Under the pieces are notes generated by a model. That model did not search any database. It was not told the origin of the DNA and saw only the letters and a list, made by a program, of their open reading frames with translations. Of a stretch of 64,000 nt of DNA, positions 58,301 through 64,000 are shown piece by piece. Both the position numbers and the translations under genes were made by a program. The stretch's first letter is position 1. Each line of letters opens with the position of its first letter. The stretch is from Farysia itapuensis (lineage: Eukaryota > Basidiomycota > Ustilaginomycetes > Ustilaginales > Ustilaginaceae). The stretch spans positions 89,089-153,088 of the forward strand of contig JALBYC010000029.1 of NCBI GenBank assembly GCA_023212645.1. Direction: 5' to 3'.

Positions 58301-61197
58301 CCACCACCGCCCCTGCTTCGTCTGGCCTAGCAAATGCCATTGCCACCGTGGGCAGAGATCTGCAACGCGAGGCGTACGTCTTACAGTCCGAGGGCATGGC
58401 CAACAAGACCGAGGCCCTGTTCCGAACCATGGTCCGCGCTCAGCGACGTGTTGGCCCGCAACAGCGCGCAGCTGCCGAGCAATTCTTCTCTGCGTCACAC
58501 TTTGAGCATGTAAAGCCAATGTTCGAAGTCGCATGGATGCCGTTCCTAGCCGGTATCTCGGGTCCTTTGCAAGAATCCGACGATGCCGAGGTAGTTGACA
58601 AATGTCTCGAAGGATTCCGAGACGCCATCAAGATTGTCTCGTTCTTCGGTCTGGAACTGGAACGCAATGCTTTCGTCACCACTCTCGCCAAGTTCACTTT
58701 CTTGAATAATTTGGGAGAGATGAAGAGCAAGAACGTCGAGGCGATCAAAACTCTGCTCGGCGTGGCCCAAAGCGAGGGCAACTACCTCAAGGGCAGTTGG
58801 CGCGAAGTGCTGACTTGTGTCAGCCAGCTGGAACGCTTCCAGCTTATCAGCGGCGGACTAGATGGGCGACAGCTGCCAGATCTTGGCAGGAGGGCATCAA
58901 CGGCTGTTGGTGTCAACGGACGAGCGCGTCCGCAGTCATTGCCCAACGACGACGTCGTCCAGGCTGGGGCATCTTCAGAGGTAACGGTTGCCGCCGACAT
59001 GGTATTTTCATCGAGTGCGACGTTGTCTGGCACCGGGATTGTTGACTTTGTTCAAGCATTGTCTGACGTCTCGTGGGAAGAGATCCAATCTTCAGGTCTG
59101 ACCGAGACTCCACGCCTTTTCTCGCTGCAAAAGCTGGTCGAGATCTCGTACTACAACATGGGTCGAATCCGAATGGAGTGGTCCAACATCTGGGCAATCC
59201 TGGGCGAACACTTTAACATGGTATGCTGCTATCCGAACCCGAACGTGTCTGCGTTTGGTCTAGACTCGCTGCGACAGCTGGCCATGCGCTTTCTGGAGAA
59301 AGAGGAGCTTCCTCACTTTAAGTTTCAAAAAGACTTCCTCAAGCCCTTCGAGATCACAATGCAGCGAAACAAGAACGCGGACGCCAAAGAAATGGTGCTG
59401 CAGTGTCTGGAGCAAATGATACAATCGCGCGCTGACAACATTCGGTCTGGCTGGAGGACCATGTTTGGCGTGTTTGGTGCAGCGTCAACGGCAACATCAG
59501 AGCGCGTCTCGGCGTATGCCTTTGACCTCGTCCGCCAACTGACGAATCAACACTTTGGCGCCATCGTTCTCAACGGCTCTTTTGCCGATCTCTGTATCTG
59601 CTCGACCCATTTTGCCAAGGCAAACAAGCAAAGAATCAGTCTACAAGCGACCGAATTGCTGCGTGGTCTAGTCCCTCTGATGCTCAATGCCAAAGAGTGT
59701 CCGATCGAAGAGGGTGGTGACCCAGGACCGGCAGCAGCTACTCCGCTGACCGACGATCCTATGGTGCGATTCTGGTTCCCGGTCCTCTTTGCTTATCACG
59801 ACATCATCATGACGGGTGACGACCTAGAAGTACGTCGTGTGGCGCTCGACAGCCAATTTTCTATCCTCAAGCAGTACGGCAAGAGCTTCCGACCTGACTT
59901 TTGGGACACTGTGTGTCAAGACATCCTTTTCCCCATTTTTGCGGTCCTGCGATCGCGTCAGGACGTCACGCGCTTCTCAACGCATGAAGATATGAGTGTC
60001 TGGCTGAGTACAACCCTCATCCAGGCACTTAGGAATCTGGTCGATCTGTGGACGTTTTACTTTGAAACTCTCGAGCGTCTGCTCCCGGGTCTACTGGATT
60101 TGCTGTGCGCATGCATCTGCCAGGAAAACGACACGTTGGCACGCATCGGCACCAGTTGTCTTCAACAGCTTTTGGAGAAGAATGTTCGCAAGTTGTCGCT
60201 CGAGCGTTGGAGCCAGGTGGTAGACACGTTCCTGAAGCTGTTCAAGACGACAACGGCCGTGCAGCTGTTTGATCCTGTCTTGCGAGCTGATTATGCGGCA
60301 CCGTCACCGTCGGATACCTCGGCAGGCGGACCGAATGGCTTCCAGCGCCCTAATCCGCTCAGTCCAACGTCGTCTACAGTCGCGCTTCCGGGCAATGGGG
60401 ATGAAGGCGCTCAGTCTGCCCAGGTCCCCATCATGTCTTCGTCAGATCGGCGCCGCGCCTTCAAGCAAATCATTGTCAAATGCGTTCTGCAACTCTTGTT
60501 GATCGAAACGACACATGAACTGCTGCAGAACGAAGAAGTCTACCGCACCATCCCTGCAGCGCAGCTGCTGCGACTCACTTCGGTGCTGGAAGACTCGTAC
60601 ACGTTCTCGAAGCGATTCAACGCAGACAAAGACCTTCGCATGGCGCTGTGGAAAGTAGGGTTTATGAAACAGCTACCGAATCTGCTGAAGCAAGAATCGA
60701 GCTCCGCGGCGACATTGATTCACATCCTGGTGCGCATGCACAAGGACCCACGTTCAGACCATGTTGCGTTACGCGCGCAGATTCGAGAACGACTGGTGCC
60801 GCTCGGCTATGATATTGTCTGCGGATACCTCCCGCTAGACGTCGAGACCCAGGCGCGCAACATTACAGCCTGGACGCCTGTCGTTGCCGAAGTCCTCGTC
60901 GGGATCTGCAGCTTCGACGATGACGACGGTACCAGCCCGCTCGACAGCGCAAACGCCGAGAAAGCAGCCACAAACGTCTTCTCCACCCACTCACGCGCTT
61001 TCTACCCACTGGCCGTCGATTTACTCAGCAAACACCCTCTACCAGCTGAAATCGCCACTGCTTTGCAGCAATTCCTGTACAAGGTCGGCATCTCAGCAGG
61101 CTTGTTTGACGCTGACACTGAACAACGCCGAAAACAGGCCATTGTCGACGCGAAAGAACGCGAGAAACTCCTTAGTCAAGGCCTCCATCGCACCTAA
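55312..61197 (+). CDS. SEC7: Sec7/BIG-type Arf guanine-nucleotide exchange factor, 1961 residues
   Basis: Sec7 activates Arf1 at the trans-Golgi for vesicle formation. The N-terminus is Ser/Gln-rich and disordered to about 165. A DCB-like helical region follows, then the HUS box segment around LNEIFLPILEMRTSTAKQK (about 580-600). The Sec7 catalytic domain (about 805-1000) contains KFNFKPRRGIQDLI, the glutamic-finger segment IGEYLGEG, FVDLMNFEGLGFSDALRRFL and YSVIMLNTDAHNPQVK. C-terminal HDS domains follow, with SLQKLVEISYYNMGRIRMEW and NPNVSAFGLDSLRQLAMRFL. The length is typical and the frame has no intron. Confidence 0.97.
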   Translation: MESEEASQSHASSTMAQDDGQESQTKPQLPTAGTSIVTSTSTAQEVEPDRTNVPDITISAAGAEYDQSEAAINPENAQDIPAAVAHGSQSTAQDTSSQIAETVSQQHEPQAEHPEAAVQQEKASQEPAAPTSHAPTTASRTSVSQSRRSSSVSTAATMHSRSSLQSLNKGSAVFVITALDTLAASKEARKDKELKQAATTALDMVKAAASASSTLDVNGPVLDPRVVFEPLRLACRTRSNNLTITSLDCIGKLVSYAFFAEDDPFHAANASTEPGQSPQTLADLVTDTVCECYQENLDDKVALQIIKALLASVLSTVVHVHQSSLLKAVRTVYNIFLMSKSPANQAIAQGSLTQMVHHVFSRVPRSVSASAGLSSSSSAVDVSMPRRSESQSSQLHQSGQETSDSQPTSTLDSDAQPGDTSQSKDGGEKFTLKTLENRKSFEGASERDTAGSLANMSTSELFVKDAFLVLRALCKLTMKPLGAESERDLKSHAMRSKLLSLHLILTIIKSHVTIFTDPSVTIHSTTTGEQTPFVQAVKQYLCLSLSRNAVSSVNQVFEISCEIFWLILDGMRTRLKKEIEVLLNEIFLPILEMRTSTAKQKSILLGIMIRLCQNPQALVEIYLNYDCDRSALDNIYERLMNVISKMSQTHVSPNADGKGEKDTSSSSTMLPKSSGNGPAIPPTLSTAGDSASQDSPLAQSGPQSVEARLKRQSLDCLCSVLRSLVVWSSRASALHEAALHGEGSSTPRHSEDVRIGNETVTLDTENLMESGNGTPAPGSVSAEFSRGQTPELEDDPSRFENAKQRKTTLLEGIRKFNFKPRRGIQDLIGHGFIRSSDPNDVARFLLYADGLNKAQIGEYLGEGTPESNAIMHAFVDLMNFEGLGFSDALRRFLQAFRLPGESQKIDRYMLKFAERFFAGNPTAFANADTAYVFAYSVIMLNTDAHNPQVKHRMTLQDFIKNNSGIDDGKSLPEEYLRSVYDEIQHNEIKMKDEVVAPTTAPASSGLANAIATVGRDLQREAYVLQSEGMANKTEALFRTMVRAQRRVGPQQRAAAEQFFSASHFEHVKPMFEVAWMPFLAGISGPLQESDDAEVVDKCLEGFRDAIKIVSFFGLELERNAFVTTLAKFTFLNNLGEMKSKNVEAIKTLLGVAQSEGNYLKGSWREVLTCVSQLERFQLISGGLDGRQLPDLGRRASTAVGVNGRARPQSLPNDDVVQAGASSEVTVAADMVFSSSATLSGTGIVDFVQALSDVSWEEIQSSGLTETPRLFSLQKLVEISYYNMGRIRMEWSNIWAILGEHFNMVCCYPNPNVSAFGLDSLRQLAMRFLEKEELPHFKFQKDFLKPFEITMQRNKNADAKEMVLQCLEQMIQSRADNIRSGWRTMFGVFGAASTATSERVSAYAFDLVRQLTNQHFGAIVLNGSFADLCICSTHFAKANKQRISLQATELLRGLVPLMLNAKECPIEEGGDPGPAAATPLTDDPMVRFWFPVLFAYHDIIMTGDDLEVRRVALDSQFSILKQYGKSFRPDFWDTVCQDILFPIFAVLRSRQDVTRFSTHEDMSVWLSTTLIQALRNLVDLWTFYFETLERLLPGLLDLLCACICQENDTLARIGTSCLQQLLEKNVRKLSLERWSQVVDTFLKLFKTTTAVQLFDPVLRADYAAPSPSDTSAGGPNGFQRPNPLSPTSSTVALPGNGDEGAQSAQVPIMSSSDRRRAFKQIIVKCVLQLLLIETTHELLQNEEVYRTIPAAQLLRLTSVLEDSYTFSKRFNADKDLRMALWKVGFMKQLPNLLKQESSSAATLIHILVRMHKDPRSDHVALRAQIRERLVPLGYDIVCGYLPLDVETQARNITAWTPVVAEVLVGICSFDDDDGTSPLDSANAEKAATNVFSTHSRAFYPLAVDLLSKHPLPAEIATALQQFLYKVGISAGLFDADTEQRRKQAIVDAKEREKLLSQGLHRT

Positions 61198-61316
61198 CCC
61201 ACACACTTCCGCGCACACACATACACACTCACACTGGGTTTTGTACACTAGTCTGAAATTACCTATTGCCCCCAGAGACACACGAGAGAGAGGATAACAT
61301 GCAGATGGGAACGCCA

Positions 61317-63347
61317 CTAGGTGCGACACTTTTCCCACCATCCGAATTGGTTCCGTGGCTGTTGGGATTCGAGGAAGTGCGTCAGTCGACAGAGACCGTC
61401 TTTGCGATCCTGGTTGCAAGCTTTGTACTGCGAGAGGGGGATAATGGCGTCGTTGAGTTTCATGCGGACCCAGTCGGTACTGCTCGAGCCTGTGTTGGGT
61501 GACTCGCAGTCCCAGACTTCGACGCTCAGCCGCGCGGCAAAGGGAACGACCTTGCTCGTGACAAAGTTGCGCTGCGCGCGGGTGGGATTGGACACGGGCA
61601 GCTCTTCGTCAAAGCGCGGAAGCGACAGCGCCGCCAGCACGGAAGTGATGGTCGAATCGTGGGTAAAGTCAATGTAGAACCGTCTGTCGAGCGGGAACGT
61701 GGATGGATTGAGGTTGAGGGTCGAGTTCTCCGACGTCTGAGTGTCAGGGTTCCACGGTTGACGTTCCAGGCGGGAGACTAGCTCGTTGACCCACCCGAGC
61801 CCGTACGCTTTCCCGAGCGGTGAAGTGGCGCCATTGGTGTTCATGAACTTGAGATCCCACGCGTACTCGTAGTCTAGCCACTCTTGCTTTGTAAACAGCC
61901 CACAGAAGTCGCTGGACCCAAAGGCGACGGTGTCGTAGGAACACATCTGCTGCATTCCAAACAAGAGCTCGCTCGTCAGTGTCGCACCGCCAAAGTCGGG
62001 CTGCAGTCGAAGCAGAGCATCCTGGAGGTAGTTGTGTGCCCATTGGTTTGCCATCTCGCCTCCTGGAGACATGCCGGGTTTTGACCAAGCTGGGCACGCG
62101 AACTCGGGTGCGGTGGTGGTGTTGAATCCCGGCGCCTCGATCTGGATTTCAAACGAGGTATGGTTGGCCCACTCAGCGCCAAAGAAGCCGTTGAGCCAGG
62201 CCAGGCCGGAATCAACGATGCGCTGTTGACTCCCAGCACGCGCAAAGAGCGTCTTGCCCGCACGTGCATCGTCCTCAACAAGCTGACCGTACAGCAAAGC
62301 TGCTTTTACACCCGAGTCGTACAACTGTGAGCGTCCAACGGGGGTCAGAAGCTCCTCGCCCACACCGAACCGATAAGCATTGAGGAAAGCTAGCCGCCCA
62401 GAGTATTTAAGCTTGGAATTTGCTTTGAGAAAGTCACGCAGTGTGTCTGGCGGGCCACCAGCGGTAGGATAGCGTGCACCATGCCGATGAAGCATGTGAA
62501 CTTGTTTGAGTGTACATGCCTCAGTAGCAGTGCGCATGGGCGTACCCGCGTATTTGCGGTCGTCGCTTCCCCATCCGGACGAAGAGACGTAAGGCGTGAG
62601 CGGGCCCATGTGTTCAAACGGCTTGAAATTGGGATCTTGGAAGCCGGGGATGGCAGTCTGCATGGGTGACGAACCAATGGTGGGGCTAGGTATTTGCGTC
62701 ATATGCTCGGCGAAATTGGGCGGTACGCCAGTTGTGTAGAAGCCAGGATATCCTACTGGCTCGTTGAAGCCCATAGTGTTGCTTGCGCTGTTGCTGCCAG
62801 GCCTGGGTGCGTTGGAATCTCCGTGCCATTTGTCGCCCATGTACTCGTACCACTTGCTCGCCTTGACGTCTACGCCGAACTTTGGGCCGAGAGCAAAGAC
62901 GAATGCGCCAATCACTAACGCTGCCCCACCAGCGAGCATAGATAGACGTACACATCTCGCTCTCTTCCTCCTAGATCGATGAGCAGTAGAAGCCGACATG
63001 CCTGCATCCCTGCCACTTAGCCCGGGTATTGGCAAATCTCCCTGCAGCACACCTCGGAACCAAGCTGGTCTGCCTGTCTTGTCGACAACGGTGGAGGTAT
63101 TGGAGCTTTCCAGTGTGCCTCGCGGCGGAAGCTTCTCCAAGCGTGGCCGCTCCTCGCCATCGTCATTGATATCGTATTCAGCGTCAAGGTCGTCATAGGC
63201 GTCAGTGGCTCTGGGCAGCATTTCGCCACCAGCAGACTGTATTCTTGATCGTCCTGCTCCATCGGTCGACAAGCGATGGAGGATGAGTGACTCAGCTTCC
63301 AGATCGTCCTCCGACGTTCGCTTGTCTCGATTGCGTGGCGCTGGCAT
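61317..63347 (-). CDS. Membrane-anchored histidine acid phosphatase (phytase-like), 676 residues
   Basis: A histidine-phosphatase superfamily, branch 2 enzyme (acid phosphatase/phytase type). From the ATG at 63347 (MPAPRNRDKRTSEDD) there is a ~130-residue acidic, polar cytoplasmic part. A membrane helix (MLAGGAALVIGAFVFALGP, about 137-155) comes next, giving a type II anchored protein. The catalytic RHGARYP is at about 284 (VHMLHRHGARYPTAGG), and the proton-donor HD is in YIDFTHDSTITSVLAAL (about 555-571). Cysteines in the ectodomain (FACPAW, SYDTV context, FCGLF) suit disulfides. The upstream in-frame Met (63518) precedes a TATATAA-containing stretch at 63467-63473, so the later start is preferred. 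Substrate is unknown. Confidence 0.9.
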   Translation of the reverse strand: MPAPRNRDKRTSEDDLEAESLILHRLSTDGAGRSRIQSAGGEMLPRATDAYDDLDAEYDINDDGEERPRLEKLPPRGTLESSNTSTVVDKTGRPAWFRGVLQGDLPIPGLSGRDAGMSASTAHRSRRKRARCVRLSMLAGGAALVIGAFVFALGPKFGVDVKASKWYEYMGDKWHGDSNAPRPGSNSASNTMGFNEPVGYPGFYTTGVPPNFAEHMTQIPSPTIGSSPMQTAIPGFQDPNFKPFEHMGPLTPYVSSSGWGSDDRKYAGTPMRTATEACTLKQVHMLHRHGARYPTAGGPPDTLRDFLKANSKLKYSGRLAFLNAYRFGVGEELLTPVGRSQLYDSGVKAALLYGQLVEDDARAGKTLFARAGSQQRIVDSGLAWLNGFFGAEWANHTSFEIQIEAPGFNTTTAPEFACPAWSKPGMSPGGEMANQWAHNYLQDALLRLQPDFGGATLTSELLFGMQQMCSYDTVAFGSSDFCGLFTKQEWLDYEYAWDLKFMNTNGATSPLGKAYGLGWVNELVSRLERQPWNPDTQTSENSTLNLNPSTFPLDRRFYIDFTHDSTITSVLAALSLPRFDEELPVSNPTRAQRNFVTSKVVPFAARLSVEVWDCESPNTGSSSTDWVRMKLNDAIIPLSQYKACNQDRKDGLCRLTHFLESQQPRNQFGWWEKCRT

Positions 63348-63518
63348 TGTGAATGTCTCTCTGAGATGGTGTAATTGTGTCGGATACCAAGCCGACAACC
63401 TCCCACATATCACAAACCGGAAACCACTTTTGGGAAAATCACACGCGTCGGCCATTCCGTCTGGGTATATAAGCCATGGAATTTTCCGCATATACGGTGC
63501 GCGACATGAGCCTGTCAA

Positions 63519-63818
63519 TTAAGCCTCACCCAGGATAGCTTCGTTGAGCTCGACGAGAGGAGCCAGTTCGCGTGGCTCCACCAGCTCGAACTCGGTGATG
63601 AAGAGCAAAAAGTGCCGATACGACGTGTTGAGATGAGCTATGCAGGGGTCATGGTCAGTGTCTGCTAAGCGGGACAGGATCGGAGAGGAGAAGCTTACCT
63701 TCAATGCTGAGAGCGCATACTTGAGCGAAATGATGGTTATAGATGTGTGCGTATACACGGAACAGACGTCGAAGAATCGACTTGACCACCGCAGCAAAGT
63801 TGGCGGGGAACGGAACGC
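63519..63818 (-). CDS. MOB1: Mob1-like kinase regulator (3' part, two exons seen)
   Basis: Mob1 proteins activate NDR/LATS kinases in mitotic exit and cell-polarity pathways. Two exons are visible: 63818-63699 and 63637-63519, joined across a 61-bp intron (GTAAGC..TAG). Together they read GVPFPANFAAVVKSILRRLF, RVYAHIYNHHFAQV, then after the splice AHLNTSYRHFLLFITEFELV and EPRELAPLVELNEAILGEA, a clear Mob family C-terminus. A further acceptor at 63820-63819 shows that more exons lie upstream. They are obscured by the poly-G tract and the window end. Confidence in family is high; whether Mob1 or a Mob2 paralogue is less certain. Confidence 0.85.
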   Translation of the reverse strand, partial: AFRSPPTLLRWSSRFFDVCSVYTHTSITIISLKYALSALKVSFSSPILSRLADTDHDPCIAHLNTSYRHFLLFITEFELVEPRELAPLVELNEAILGEA

Positions 63819-63858
63819 CTATGATAACATCACTCGTCAGCTTCGGTGTAGGGTTGTG

Positions 63859-63859
<1 letters not shown>

Positions 63860-63930
<71 letters not shown>
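63860..63930. repeat. Poly-G tract of about 70 bases, probably an assembly or sequencing artefact
   Basis: A G-run (63860-63888), CC, another G-run (63891-63928) and CC. It lies upstream of the visible Mob1-like exons, in what should be an intron or exon. Such pure G homopolymers are unlike the rest of the window and typical of low-signal base calls. Confidence 0.6.
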
Positions 63931-63931
<1 letters not shown>

Positions 63932-64000
63932 AGAGTGCCACGAGGTCAGGATCGGCGGCCTGGCGCGATTCATCCGCACTGTTGATGGAGAGCAGACAGC

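Noticed and set aside
63860..63930. Poly-G tract as a telomere or functional G-quadruplex
   Set aside because: Not a telomeric repeat, has no spacing between G-runs, and sits inside a gene; artefact is simpler.
1..64000. CRISPR arrays, bacterial operons or phage genes
   Set aside because: No array-type repeats; genes carry spliceosomal introns and belong to eukaryotic families.

Overview
The window looks like nuclear DNA from a smut-type basidiomycete (Ustilaginomycotina, Ustilago/Sporisorium/Pseudozyma-like). The evidence is long, mostly intronless genes packed on both strands, short introns of about 57-74 bp with GT..AG ends where introns occur, tRNA-Lys genes with introns, and fungal housekeeping proteins (SF1/BBP, TAF9, symplekin, Sec7, Ufd2, Cox15, Swc5, Yos1). 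Family names come from reading the proteins by eye; no database search was possible, and the species is inferred.

Layout: 1-2.1 kb holds the 3' part of the branchpoint-binding protein gene and TAF9. 2.7-7.8 kb is an accessory-looking stretch: a 988-residue secreted precursor built as an array of Lys-Arg-bounded modules, then a secreted PR-1/CAP protein. 7.8-10.6 kb has no intact protein gene; it holds an eroded direct duplication and two convergent, intron-containing tRNA-Lys genes (CTT and TTT). 10.6-30.4 kb is mostly housekeeping: V-ATPase G, symplekin, a TDG-type DNA glycosylase, a 1449-residue disordered protein, a Sis1-type J-protein, Yos1, mitochondrial uS8, a UPF0598 protein, a single-pass membrane protein, Swc5 and the E4 ubiquitin ligase Ufd2. 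30.5-33.7 kb carries a tandem segmental duplication of a small three-exon secreted-protein gene. 34.2-50.0 kb holds a PP2C phosphatase, eIF3i, a RING-PH-VWA protein resembling the Ste5/Far1 mating scaffolds, Cox15, a DHA1 transporter, a Gemin2-like protein, mitochondrial uS14 and a succinate-semialdehyde dehydrogenase. 50.1-64 kb holds an arrestin-like trafficking adaptor, a FEN1/XPG-family nuclease, the Sec7 Arf-GEF, a membrane-anchored histidine acid phosphatase and the 3' end of a Mob1-like gene next to a suspicious poly-G tract.

Many neighbours are divergently transcribed and may share promoters (uS8m/UPF0598, Swc5/Ufd2, PP2C/eIF3i, RING-PH-VWA/Cox15, nuclease/Sec7, and TDG/1449-residue protein, whose candidate start codons overlap). 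The strongest candidate for an undescribed system is the Kex2-type precursor at 2.7-5.7 kb: five modules, each a short peptide between two Lys-Arg sites followed by a Gly/Ala-rich hydrophobic peptide and a low-complexity spacer. If processed, it would release a family of different small secreted peptides. Together with the PR-1-like gene and the duplicated secreted pair, it marks the window's likely host-facing or cell-surface content.
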